This document shows positions 1-11,610 of a DNA stretch of 64,000 bases, piece after piece. Numbering within the stretch: position 1 is the stretch's first letter; each line of letters starts with the position of its first letter. Made by a program: the position numbers and the translations under genes. Source of the stretch: Petrosia ficiformis (taxonomy: Eukaryota > Porifera > Demospongiae > Haplosclerida > Petrosiidae); assembly GCA_947044365.1 (NCBI GenBank), contig OX345636.1:59337537-59401536 (forward strand), written 5' to 3'. The notes beneath the pieces were generated by a model that did no database searches, was not told where the DNA came from, and worked only from the letters and a program-made list of their open reading frames with translations.

Positions 1-714
1 TATTGCATGTATTATAAGAGTTTTAACGGTAAGAAGTCGTATCTATATATATATATATATATATCGACAGAATCTCGTTTACACGACTAGTGTGGGGCTC
101 GCTCAGGCTAGCCCCAATTAATACTGATAAACTTAATTTGCCATACAGGAACAATAATCTTCCTAATAGTAATAATCAATCAGCTAACATAAAAGAAAGG
201 GCTACTCTTCTTGGATGTAACTGTGCAAAAGAATCTACTGGCTGTTTCATTTAGATGGGAGTTGTGAGCTGATTGCAGCGATGATGATTGATCTTCATGG
301 TCAGGGGGGGTTCCATATGGAACCCTCGGAACCACCCTAAATCCGCCACTGGGTGCAGGCCCGTTGCTCATTATTCAATTTGTGGTTTCAGTGACCTCAC
401 CCATGCAATTCAGCGTGTAGCTGAGACATTTCTCTTGCTGGAAAACCTGATACTATTAGGTGTAGCTCATATAGTTTGTTTTGTTTACTCTTACGAAGCG
501 TTAGGGAGCTTCTAAGTCCAGATAAGCAAGTTGCTAAACATAGCACTCCATTTCAGAAAGAGAGCCAATATTGGAGTACAGTAAGGTGGCCGAGATATCT
601 GCCACAGAGCGACCAATTTTGAAAACGGGAAGAAGTTAGCAATTAGTAATGATTTCAGTTCATCACATATGTCATTGAGATTGCCACCTCCCTATATATA
701 TAACATGCCTTCGA

Positions 715-821
715 GGTGTGTATCGGCAATATATTAAAGTACTGAACCCCGAGATAGCAGCCCGAGGCAAAGCCGAGCACTGCTATCGAAAGGTGAAGGG
801 CTGATATTGCTGATACACACC
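715..821. repeat. Foldback (palindromic) element
   Basis: The outer arms GGTGTGTATCGGCAATAT (715-732) and ATATTGCTGATACACACC (804-821) are inverted copies with one mismatch. An inner stem GATAGCAG/CTGCTATC and a GC-richer centre lie between them. It is about 107 bp with no coding capacity, so it is a non-autonomous foldback or MITE-like unit. Confidence 0.7.
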
Positions 822-1148
822 AAGAAGCCATGCTATATATAATATATATTCTATAGCTAACATGTACATCATTGCTACCTGACATCTATGGCTCTACGGT
901 CCTTTTTCCAAATTTACAACTTGACTGCCTATGCTCAGACTGATGCAATCTATTATGAATCTCGTTATTTTGATAACATTCCTAATCAATATTACCGGTA
1001 TTATTTTCATGACACACTCCTCCCAGGTGTATATGACCTATAACACATCTGGTGGCGCCTTTGATGTGGCTGTAACTATAGTATATATATATATATATAT
1101 ATAATTATATATATATATATATATATACATGTATGAGTCCCTCTATCT

Positions 1149-1361
1149 AGTCCCGTCCCCAGACCGCCACCCCAAAAAGACAGTCCGGAACAGTTGCTTC
1201 AAATTCTTGGTCCAAGCATCAAATGTCTTTTCCATTAAAAAAGACGGTTCATTGTTCTCTTTTTGAAGTGGATAACATATTTGATGCTTGCACCAAGAAT
1301 TTAAAGCAACTGTTCCAGACTATCTTTCACCCATTGGGCGTGGTGGTCTGAGCACGAGACT
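1149..1361. repeat. Foldback element with about 80-bp arms
   Basis: The left arm runs from 1149 (AGTCCCG) through GGAACAGTTGCTTCAAATTC to TCCAAGCATCAAAT. The right arm returns the same sequence inverted (ATTTGATGCTTG, then GAATTTAAAGCAACTGTTCC) and closes with CACGAGACT near 1361. Arms are imperfect. No ORF is present. Confidence 0.65.
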
Positions 1362-1586
1362 GGATTCCCTTGGTTTGGTCATAGTTTTTTGCTTGCTCCT
1401 CACAGTCTCACACGGAAGGTTGCAAGACTGGTTTACAATCTTATGAAGGGATGTGTCTATTCAGCATTGACTTGCTGTATGTACACAGTATAATTACTTC
1501 ACAATAATAATATTCATTGCTGAAATAATATCATTCATGAAGTGTCTGATCATGAGATCTTTAGTGACCTCTTTGCAGAAACAATA

Positions 1587-4500
1587 ATGGCTACTGGTGA
1601 GTGAATATAGATAGATATTCTTTGTTTCTTAGTCCATTTAAGTGCTGTGCATGCTTGCTTGTGCATCTAGTTCAATTTCAAAATTAACACATATAATTAT
1701 TTTTCTATAAATTCAAAAACTGCTATGCCACAATTAGCTTGCATATAATATTATAATTATCTATTTTTTGCAATATTTGATTTTCTGGCCTCATGTACAA
1801 TCCACAAAACTGATCTACTCAGTCATTTTCAATTTTTTACAGGAATTGTGTGACATAATTATAGTCGTAGTTGCACATCAATCCTTTGTTACTTTAATCT
1901 CTATTCTTTTTGTTCATTTTCAATTCTAACATATTGACAAGCAAGGTACAGCTAAACCCGGTCCCAAAATGGCCTCATCAGATTTCAAGGTAATTTGCTA
2001 AGCCAGACACCATGTATATAGGGATGAAGTCTGCCTCTGTGCACATGTTAACGTTAAAAATGAAAATTAACCAAAGCTGCAGATCTGGTTAATGACTACC
2101 TGCACTCCAGTTAGCCACACCTTTCATGAGCTAATCTTTTCCTGCACTAAATTTTATTTTTTTTTGGAACCACATTACCACATTTTCACTGGATGTGACA
2201 TGACCCACATCTGCCCTTACTTGTTCATGAAACTACGCTTTCTCCTACAAATATACATAGGTTCCAATACATTCATTCAAAGAAAGGGCAGTCACAGTTC
2301 AGGTTATTATGGAAAAGTTTAAATAATACTTTTACAGCAAACTATATAGTTCATACACCTACTGGGGAAATCTAGGTGAACAGTATCAAAAGCTGAAGCT
2401 TGATGAAGATCTATCGCCTTTTGAGCCAGTGCCTAAAGTAACATTTTAACATTACCTACAAAGTTATATGGCATTAAATCATTTTGGCTGACTTTAAATG
2501 ATTTACATCTTTAGAATGGATAATATCTTGGCTATCTGACCTATGTATCACTGACTGACTGACATAATTATACTAATTATGTATATACAGCTAGCATGTA
2601 TGGCTAGCATTAAAAAAAAATTATTTTAGTCACTGACAGGAGCCCATAAAACTAATTACCAGAAAAGGTGTGACTTGCTAATAAAGATCGCCTGAGCATG
2701 TGTTAGTCTCGCGAGCACTTGTCTAGATTTGACACCTACATCAAGCCTATGACCATGGGCGTACACAACGTTTTCAGAGTTGGGACAGCTTTGAAAGATT
2801 TACCACATCCAATGCATGTTAGTGTATTTATGGGGTACGGGGGAAACTTTTGGTTCTCTCAGATGGCTTATACATTATTCAACACCTTTTTTCTATGATG
2901 GTTGCCAAAACTGATGAGGTTTAAGCGGAATGTCACTTGAGTTACTCTAATAGTTCTGTTTTCTCTTTACCGGAGCCTGAGCAAGTTAAATTCTTTTACT
3001 TTCATCGGAATTCTTCAATTATTTGTCATTGGAGTTGTTATTCTAATAATTTTACATTTTATTACCCTAAGATTAACTCTTCATCACTTAAATATATCAG
3101 CGTAATTCCTTTTGGAATTCTGTACCTTCTTCTATTGGTGGCATCTGTTAATATTGCTTCATTCAAATCTTGTTTCAGAATTGCCATAATTATAAACACT
3201 GTTTTGTAGGATCCCAACAATTCTAATAAATTATTTCATCCCTTGGGGTATATTAGATCTACACTCCTCATCAGACATAAGCCTCGTGAATTTTGTAGGA
3301 TGTGAGAAGTAACATTTCCAGAAAGCTTTGTATATGTATGGAAAATGCTATATACAGCTTCTGCATACCAGGACAAGTAATCCCATCAATATCCAGTAGA
3401 TAAACAGCAGTTTTACATCCACAACTTCCAATAGTGCACATACACATGATGCAGACATTATGAAATTTCACCAACTTTTATGTAGTCCTTATTGGTCTAC
3501 TATAAAAAGAACCACTGATGCAGCCAACTTACGAAAAGTGAATAGCTTTGTCATGCACCAAAGTGTAAATTTACTTCCAGATTGCATCAGGGATACTAAG
3601 TAAATATTTTCCTCTGGGAGGGGGTAGGTCATACCTTCAGACCCCCCTATATAGAGTATAGTATCCACATTAGTATTACCAGAACTGTCACACTTCAAGG
3701 CTATATAGATCTACCCATGTTTGCGCAATCAAACTAAAAACTTTGTTTACAACCCTGGTTTTATGGGCTCCTCAAATACTATAGAAATGTACATATTATT
3801 TTTATTACATTATGTGTTTAATACCACTGCCCAAAAGTTGTGTTTAAACTGTGGTTACACATGTATTGTGATTATATTTGCACCATAATAATATTTGCTT
3901 CATACATACTTCATATTCACTTGATTCCAACATATGTAGTGAATAAGGAGCCAATATGGAGCAAATATTAACTTTACTGTGGTGCAAATAATTACCAACG
4001 CATTGTAATGCAATACACATGAGATGCATTTGTAAGCATATAGTTCACACACAACATTATGTGAAGTACTTGTGCACATCATGTGGGTACATTGATGATA
4101 GTTATATTAATTATTGATGATTAGGACAATACAACTTTAAATGGAGGATCGGACACTCAACAGTGGTGATTGGAGATCGCTTATACTGTTGGGGAGGTGA
4201 GCAGGAGGACCTCCTAATGGTACATGACACTGTCAACAAAAGGCAGTTTGCAGAATCTGTAGATATATTAGATATACCTACATTCAAATGGGAGCAGAAA
4301 TGCATTCCAGATCCACCTGCTGGAGTAAGGAACTATGCTTGTGCTACCATAGGGAACAGTATCTTCTATTATGGAGGAATTAATGACTGTTTTCACGACA
4401 ACCTATTTGAACTAAACACTCTAACTCACAATTGGAAAGAGATGATTAGCAGAAGCGATGATAGTCGACCAATGAAAAAAATCGCTTGTGGAATGATGTC

Positions 4501-7500
4501 CTTCAAAAGCAATGGACAAGATAATTTATTGCTTTTGGGAGGGTTAGGTATTACACCATCTACTGCATGTACTCAAATGGGTTCCAAGTATATTCCATCT
4601 CCTAAACTCCATGGTCACTGCTACACAAATGAAACACATGTTATGAGTGTTTCTTCATCACCAGGTATTACTTAATTTCTGATTTTCATCTTATATCAAT
4701 CTGCATTTCTTCAGGTGAATGGAAATCCCATATCATAACAGGTGATCGTCCACCAATGGCAATATCCTATTTCTCTATTAACTCACTTCCTGAATATAAA
4801 GGTATAATGTTTGGAGGCTTAACTATCAATGAGACTGGAGTATTCAAACGTGTTAACGATCTGTTTCTATTAAGTTTTCCCCAGGATGTGGTTGTGAGTT
4901 GTTGAGTGCTTATAAATTGAGTCACGAATACATAGATTCATTAATTTTCATAATGTATTATTATCATGATCACATTTTTTTATTTTAACACTTATTTTAT
5001 TATTATGTTCTATAGCATTTTGAAAAAGTAGTCAAACAATCTCTAGACTGGCCTGCAGAGAGAAGTGCTCATTCTAGTACTGTCATCACTACTGTATCAT
5101 CAAATCAACATGTCACATGTCATTTGGTTGTATTGGGTGGATTGGGTGATGATTTCCAACTAAGAAATGATTGCTGGATAATGAAATTATCTAGTTCAAA
5201 GTGGTATCAGGTAACATATACCCTACATCACATGAAATATTTCACTGATGTACTATATCAATTTAAGATTGTAGCAGATATTACTATTTTTCAACTTATA
5301 GTCAAATTTCTTAGACTAAATGAATATTGATCTTCCTTTGTACCGTTCTCCTATATCTGCATCCATACATATTGTGTACCATTGTCCCTCCTACTCCACT
5401 GGAATAAGAACTGTAATGAGTAGGGGAATGAATAGGCTACGAGGACGGACATTTCACACCTGCAACTCATTTGTCAGTTTTAATATGGGAAACTGTTAAT
5501 ATTATGCTTGAGGCATCATGTACTATCACCCCTACCTTATATTTACTTTATATATGTCATCCGTACATAAGGGAACAAAACATTGAATAGCATGTTGTAT
5601 GTTGTCAGTTAAAATAATTATTATGTAACCTGATTCATTTCTTCAGATCAATGTTCCAGATTTTGTTAGTAAGAGATTTAACCACTCCATATCAACTTAC
5701 TACAAATCCAAATATTGTGTATGGATTACAGTGACAGGAGGCAATGAAGGAGTAAATTCATCTACATCACCTGGTAAACCAATCACTGGTTCAAATATCA
5801 ACGTTATAGTGGAACTAGGTATGATAATCAACACAAAAGTTAAGTGATCCATTAATGGAATCAGGAATAGTGATATTGTTAAAATTAATAGAGTAATCAT
5901 AAAAGTAATTAATTCAGATTAATATTACTGTTTTGCACTATTTAAAGTGTAACTATAATAATGTTAGGGTTTATGTTCCGTATAATTTTAACGGTAGTTA
6001 CTGACATAAAATTAAGAAATGACCAATGGATTGAATGAATCATAACATTGGCATGTGCAAACATTCACTGCTACAAGAGCCCCTGATCTATATATGCCTA
6101 TGATTTGTTATTGTTTCTAAGTCTCGTTCATCAATCAAACACATGTCCAAATGCATGTGAAAAAGTGGCACTTCAAAAAAGGTTCATTTAGGGGCACCCA
6201 TTCTTTTGTAAATTCATAACTGCTCTAGGCATAGACCTCGTACACTTTCTATAAAACTACTGTAATGAAGCAGTAAACATTCAACTGTTGTACATGAAAT
6301 ACTATAATATTATAATTACAGTGTAAAATGTAATGCAAATGAAATTATTACAACTTTTGTATAATTACGATGTACGTGCATTATCATGTAGTGTACAGTA
6401 ATGACAATGATGATGAATGGCTATTGAATCGTATTTGGGATAGTGAAAAAAAGTGGTATAAAACAGAAGAGGTGATAATACGTGAGAAAGAAGCAGAGAA
6501 ATGGAGTGTTAAAATGCAAGAGAAAGATATGAAACTTACTTTATTACAATCTAGTGAATCATCTCTTAAATGCACAGTAGGCATGTTAGACAAACGTGAG
6601 ATAATATACTCAATTAATAATAATTTATCATCTTATGATTTTGTTTTAGAGTTACAAGAATCTCAGAAGTTACTAGAAATACAAAAGACAATATCATTAG
6701 CTAAATCACAAGAACTGGAAGACTCAAATAAACGAGTTATTCTTTTAAAAAAGGCACTTACACACACATCTACCATTTCATCAGGTTTATATTAATACAC
6801 ATATTATATATATTGAATATGTGTGGAATATTATATGTTTTCATTAGATGAGGAGACAATAGAAGATTATCTGAAACCTCAAGAAACAGAACTATTTGAA
6901 GAGAAACAGTCAAAACCTGTAGATGAGGATAAATCAGTGATTAGTGATAAAACACTAATAGCACTGGAAGGTTAGTTAAGTATTCATAATATTATACATT
7001 ATGATTAATAATTATATTATTACAACAGAGAATGAGTCACTACAGAAGATAGTTATTAGTAAGAATGAACAAGTAGAGGAACTACAGAGTATGTTAGAAA
7101 TGAAGGAAGAAAAGATAGAGTCAATACAAGAACGTAAATCACTTGTTAATTTGTAATTAACATAACTTCATAATAATTCTGTTATATTTTGTAGAGGTTA
7201 TGACTCTGCAATCAACAAACACTGATAAATCTTCTCAAGTAGATGAACGTCAGAAAATATTAGAGATAGACAGAAATCAGATGAAGCAACTGAATGTACA
7301 AATGGAGGATTTTAAGAAGATTGAGAAATTAAAGATCCCCTTACATGATTCAGAGGTTATCAAGTATCAGAGAGATGTTGCAGTTCACTGCAGTTACATG
7401 AAACCAGAGCGTAAGTCATATATCTTATTTCTAATTCACAGAACTTCAAACTTTATTCTATCATTTTAGAAGAGAGGTCAATACAGACAACAGATAAAAC

Positions 7501-10500
7501 TTCCCAAACGGAAGAACTTCAGAATGCAGTAGAGAATAACGAGGTAGATTTGGAAGAATTACAAATACAGAGAGAAAAAATAAGAGAATTGGAAGTTACT
7601 ATACAAGAAATGAAACAATTGGTGGAAACCAGAAAGTCATCATCACTTGTAGCACAAAACGACAGTGACATCATTCCTTTGTCAGGTTATAATAAATACA
7701 GACTAATCTCTTAATATTAATATCATAATTTATTATTATACAGATGATCCTGGTCTTCATATAGCTAAACAGAAGGTGTTTCATATTAAAGGGAATACTC
7801 TGGATTGGGAAGAATATGGGTTTAAGATGAATTTCCCAGAAGGCACAATCACACCATCACAAGTGATTATCAAAGCTCTTGTTGGTGGTAAATTCCAGTT
7901 TCCTGATGGAATGGAGCTTGTCAGTGCTTTATATGTTATCTCATTTCCTGAAGAATTCCTCCAGCCTGTGAAATTACATATACAACACTGTGTCTATCTG
8001 AAGAGTTCTGAACAGTTTAAATATCTCAGTTTCATAATAGCACCTATAGATGAGTCAGTACCACCATACAAGTTCCAGTACATAGAGGGTGGTAAATTTT
8101 ATACTGATAGTCAGTATGGAATGATAGTTCGTTCCAAGTTTTGTATAATGGGTATTGGTAAGAAGACTAATGGTGTAGATCCACACATTTCATTTGATGT
8201 AGGGGATATTAGTGATGCAGATAGTGAAACACAATCCACATATGAACATGGTTAGGATATTATAATAATTATAATTATACCTAAAATGAATATTCATCCT
8301 TTGATGTGATGAGGTGTCTAAATGACGAATACACCTGGTATCACATGACATGTCGACTAGGAGGTAGATAATCGCGAGTTAGATACCTGGGATCACGCGA
8401 CACGAGGTATATAATTTTTTGTTATTCACCTAGCCACAACAAGGCAAAAAGGAGGGTTTAGTTGTGATATTGTGGTACAAAAATAACAACATCAAAAAAG
8501 TATGGAATTACCGACACAGCAGAAAATATAATTTGAAATACTTCAACTATTGAAGCTCAGCAGAATGTTATTGTGATAACGCTCTGACACCTGCAGCATA
8601 ATTTTCATTCTTGGAGTACTGATAGTACTGTAGTATAGGAAGACAGCAAGGCGAGTATGAAGGCAACGTCCTCACTTTACTCACCTGCATAACTTCCATA
8701 TTTTAAACAGCACAGACTTTTAACTCACTTACTTTCACAGAAGAGCTTCCAACAAACCCATAAATATCAAAATTATGCTTCGTTAGTTGTAGGAAAGCAC
8801 CAAGGCGAGTGTTTCAGTGCTTCAGCCATAACCGTCACTTTCTTTCCATACGCAAATTAGAAATTGCGCAATATAAATTTGGCACCAAGAAAAACCACAT
8901 CCTTGTTTTGTGGGTTTCTTCTGCTTTGTAGATTAGGTATAAGACAGTTATAGGTCTTCAGGTCAGGATATTAGTTGTTTTAGAGCCCTCGCTTCGCTCG
9001 GGCTCTAAAACAACTAATATCCCTCCCCTCGACCTATAACCTATACCTATTTATTATAGTTATTTATTAGCAGATGTTCAATCAATTGATAATGATGTGT
9101 CTCATATTGACTATTCTTCAGAGGACCAAGATCCACCTAGTAGCGATACCGATAATGAAATACAATCCACATCTGAACATGGTTAGGATATTATATTATA
9201 CAGTATTTAAATTTAATTACAATTATAGGTGATGTTCAGAATGATGTGTCTAATACTGACTCTTCAGAAGATAAGGATACTAATAGTGATACTGAATATA
9301 CAACACAGTGCAAATCAGGAAATGGTTAGGATATTCATAGTATATGTCAATACTTCACTATTATTTATTATAATTAATATTAGTCGATATTCCATCAACT
9401 GACAACAATACTGAAAAGCATCCTAGTAGCAATACTGATGATAAAACACTAGCCTCATCTGGTAGGATATTAATAGTATATTATGCTTCACTATTATATT
9501 ATTATTATTATTATTATTAGTTGGTGTTCAATCAACTGAGAGTACAAAAACTAACAAGAATCCTGCTAACTACATGTACTGTGACAATGAAACTCCAACC
9601 ACTGTACATTTTGTCTCAATAGGAGGTACTGTTACAAACTTTCAATTATTAATGAAATGTTATAATTATATCTAATTATATAGTACAAGTTCCTAATGAT
9701 GATGATACACCTGATAATGTATACACTGGTGAAGTATACTATGAGAGGACATCAAGTAATAAATGGTTAATGAGATTTATGACAGTTCAGAACATTAAAG
9801 TATTCCAACAAGTGATTTAACAATACTAACAAGAGAACTCACTTTAACATTATATTTCTTATATAGTACATTAAAGAATATCATTCTAATGCTGTTCAAG
9901 ACGAGATCATTAGATTTTCATTCCTGGATCCAGTGAATGGATTCATTCAATTAATACCTGATAAACAACAGGATCTTCCTCATACGGGATGGAAGATCAT
10001 GCCTCACAAGAACCCTATTTTGGTAAGACTGTATTACTCCATTAGTTCATAAAATGATAGTTTTAATTTACTATTCATATAGCTGACGAAGAGAGATGCT
10101 GACCTGTTTGGGACTCAACATATTCCATTTCCTCCATCTTGTTTGATAACTATTCGTGCAAAAGCAGCACCAGACACTGAAGAAGATTTGAGTTATGCTG
10201 TTCCTCTGAAGGGAATAGAATCTGATCTTGAAATTTATATTAATCGCTCTCTAGAAACAGGTATGTGTTGTTGTACACTCTTGCAGTATTCTGCATTTCC
10301 TGATTCACAGGACCTACAAGTCATCCACCATTAGAACCTACAGTTGGTGTCAACGTCATAACACATGGAGGTTAGTAATAATTGTAAATGTGATCATACG
10401 TATCTATGCTTTAAGTAACTGAAATGAGAAAACCAGTAGCTAACTGAAAAATTTAAACACTTTGCTTTTGACGCAATAGGCATAGTGGAATGCTCATTTC

Positions 10501-11610
10501 TCATCTTCTACTAATTGAAAGTAGATTAAAGTGACATAAATATATCTTATAATCACATTCAATTAATACCTGATAAACAACAGGATCTTCCTCATACGGG
10601 ATGGAAGATCATGCCTCACAAGAACCCTCTTGTGGTAAGACTGTATTACTTACTCCATTAGTTCATAAAATGATAGTTTTACTATTCATATAGCTGATGA
10701 AGAGAGACGCTGACCTGTTTATTCCCTTCAGAGGAACAGCATAACTCAAATCTTCTTCAGTGTCTGGTGCTGCTAATCACATTATACAAATTGATGTTGC
10801 CATTTGGAAAGCCAATGAAATTCAGTATCTAGGTAGAATCATAGGTGGTCTTCGCGAATACCAGAATTTTGTTTTGTCGATTAGAAAGCATTTCTCATTA
10901 TAATAATTTATAAGACTGGTTTTAGAGCTCTACTTTATGCAGTTGTGCACAAAATTTCAATAACACATATGTACTGTATAATTGCATGCTACCTAAAAAA
11001 TAATGATATATAGTTGTGTCTGTACATTAATTGACTTCATTTATATAAAATCTTACATTACAGTATCTTCACTCCAGCCATAATATTAATTCCATAAGAC
11101 TGATTATATAACATGCATAAACCAAAATGAATAATTGCCGCATGATCCAAGGGACACGAGAATTAACCATTCATATAGCATTCATTGTTATAGGCATTAA
11201 ATAACTCTAACATTGTTATGAACAAGATTCGTTGTTTCTTCACAGATACTGATAGATCTCATATTGATACTAGTCGAGTGATAAAATGTATTGAACTAGT
11301 AATGGAGAAGAATCATGCTAAACTATGTCGATTATTTAAAGGTTCATTGAAAACTCTTGCTGATGAATTATTAGAAGCTGGTATTATACCTCGTCATGTC
11401 CAGACAAATCCTACAGATGATATGATTATTAACTGTTTCTTATCTGGTTTTGTATTCAAAGATGATCTAGAAGAGATTGAGGAATATTGCGTGAAATTCT
11501 TCAATGCTTTTTACGAAATTGGTGGTCAGTTCGTAGATGCAGCTAACAAGATAAAGAAATCCATACAAGATACAATTATAGATAAACTAGGAGTTCAGTT
11601 AAATATATAA
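1587..11610 (+). CDS. Kelch / coiled-coil / ZU5 / CARD-like multidomain protein (24 exons)
   Basis: Hand-spliced exons: 1587-1596, 1952-1989, 2384-2437, 2640-2667, 4125-4664, 4715-4893, 5016-5210, 5647-5818, 6392-6595, 6650-6784, 6848-6970, 7029-7133, 7195-7410, 7470-7685, 7744-8250, 9074-9181, 9229-9324, 9384-9461, 9521-9625, 9684-9811, 9867-10022, 10083-10260, 10311-10370, 11246-11610. All introns are GT..AG with matching phases. The total is 3,996 nt: 1,331 codons and a TAA, with no internal stop. Domain order by residue: kelch about 44-405, coiled coil 406-738, ZU5 739-907, acidic linker 908-1036, beta-rich domain 1037-1210, helical CARD/DED-like tail 1211-1331. Kelch repeats form beta-propellers, ZU5 occurs in ankyrins, UNC5 and PIDD, and death-fold tails mediate self-assembly. 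A cytoplasmic scaffold or sensor is inferred. The first four exons are small and less certain; the 54-nt intron 6596-6649 keeps the frame and could be retained. Confidence 0.85.
4125..5818 (+). CDS. Kelch-repeat block of the multidomain gene (exons 5-8)
   Basis: Four exons encode repeated blades of kelch type. Each has a hydrophobic run, a Gly-Gly pair and a distal Trp: LYCWGGEQ, IFYYGGIND followed by HNWKEM, LLLLGGLGI, IMFGGLTI and LVVLGGLGD followed by KWYQ. Together about 360 residues, enough for a five- to six-bladed propeller. Exon 5 (540 nt) opens the block after a phase-1 intron and exon 8 ends in phase 1. Known kelch propellers bind protein partners; no BTB or other E3-adaptor domain is seen upstream, so a KLHL-type ligase role is not supported. 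Confidence 0.88.
6392..7685 (+). CDS. Coiled-coil block of the multidomain gene (exons 9-14)
   Basis: Six exons, nearly all phase 1 at both ends, encode about 330 residues rich in Glu, Lys, Gln and Leu with heptad spacing (for example QKLLEIQKTI, MLEMKEEKIESIQ, QMKQLNVQMEDF). Introns here are short (54-63 nt). The symmetrical phases mean single exons can be skipped or duplicated without frame loss. A dimerising rod between the kelch propeller and ZU5 is the simplest reading. Confidence 0.82.
7744..8250 (+). CDS. ZU5 domain exon
   Basis: A single 507-nt exon encodes about 168 residues matching the ZU5 pattern: an opening beta segment, then FPEGTI, a long hydrophobic stretch PVKLHIQHCVYL, FIIAPIDE, and a closing segment SKFCIMGIGKKT. 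ZU5 domains occur in ankyrins, UNC5 receptors and PIDD, often before UPA and death domains. Both ends are phase 1. It ends in an acidic tail (DADSETQSTYEHG) that resembles the next four exons. Confidence 0.85.
8251..9073 (+). other. Intron 15 of the ZU5 gene with an inserted hairpin element
   Basis: This 823-bp intron is far longer than its neighbours (47-85 bp), so an insertion is likely. Near the 3' end lies a perfect 23-bp inverted repeat (8966-8988 and 9000-9022) around an 11-nt GC-rich loop, with an outer pairing TTATAGGTC/GACCTATAA (8948-8956 and 9031-9039). No ORF is visible. Confidence 0.6.
9074..9625 (+). CDS. Acidic Ser/Asp/Thr-rich exon cassettes (exons 16-19)
   Basis: Four exons of 108, 96, 78 and 105 nt, each phase 1 on both sides. 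They encode related acidic segments such as VSNTDSSEDKDTNSDTE and NTEKHPSSNTDD. Several start with the pattern (D/V)-V-Q/I-x-x-(D/E) and end in a Gly split by the intron; two donors read gttagg. They also resemble the tail of the ZU5 exon. They probably arose by tandem exon duplication and encode a flexible, possibly phosphorylated linker. Confidence 0.75.
9684..10370 (+). CDS. Unnamed beta-rich domain after ZU5 (exons 20-23)
   Basis: Four exons encode about 175 residues. Features are aromatic- and Gly/Pro-rich strands: GEVYYERTSSNKWLMRF, IIRFSFLDPVNGFIQL, TGWKIMPHKNPIL and a C-terminal segment with a conserved-looking IPFPPSC. The position after ZU5 is where UPA sits in UNC5 and PIDD, but I cannot align it to UPA by eye. 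It could be a diverged UPA or a sponge-specific partner domain. Part of it was later copied into the next intron. Confidence 0.7.
10556..10773 (+). pseudogene. Duplicated and partly inverted pseudo-exons inside the last intron
   Basis: 10556-10720 is a near-identical direct copy of 9944-10110 (end of exon 21, its intron and the start of exon 22). It is followed without a gap by 10721-10773, an inverted copy of 10164-10216 from inside exon 22. The copy keeps the splice donor GGTAAGA and the acceptor TATAG but loses the reading context. It lies in the intron between exons 23 and 24. Confidence 0.85.
11246..11610 (+). CDS. C-terminal helical CARD/DED-like exon
   Basis: The last exon (strong acceptor TTTCTTCACAG) encodes 120 residues, almost entirely helical by composition, ending in TAA. 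The run AKLCRLFKGSLKTLADELL, then AGIIP, then several amphipathic helices with KFFNAFYEIGG, follows the general spacing of death-fold domains. Sponge proteins often carry such tails after ZU5. The assignment is by pattern, not alignment; another helical oligomerisation domain is possible. Confidence 0.6.

Larger units (their letters stand above)
1..1586. other. Upstream region with two foldback elements
   Basis: No convincing exon is seen before the start codon at 1587. The stretch holds a TA tract near 44-64, a foldback at 715-821, a long TA tract at 1079-1127 and a second foldback at about 1149-1361. The promoter of the downstream gene should lie here, but no core promoter element can be named with confidence. 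Confidence 0.5.
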
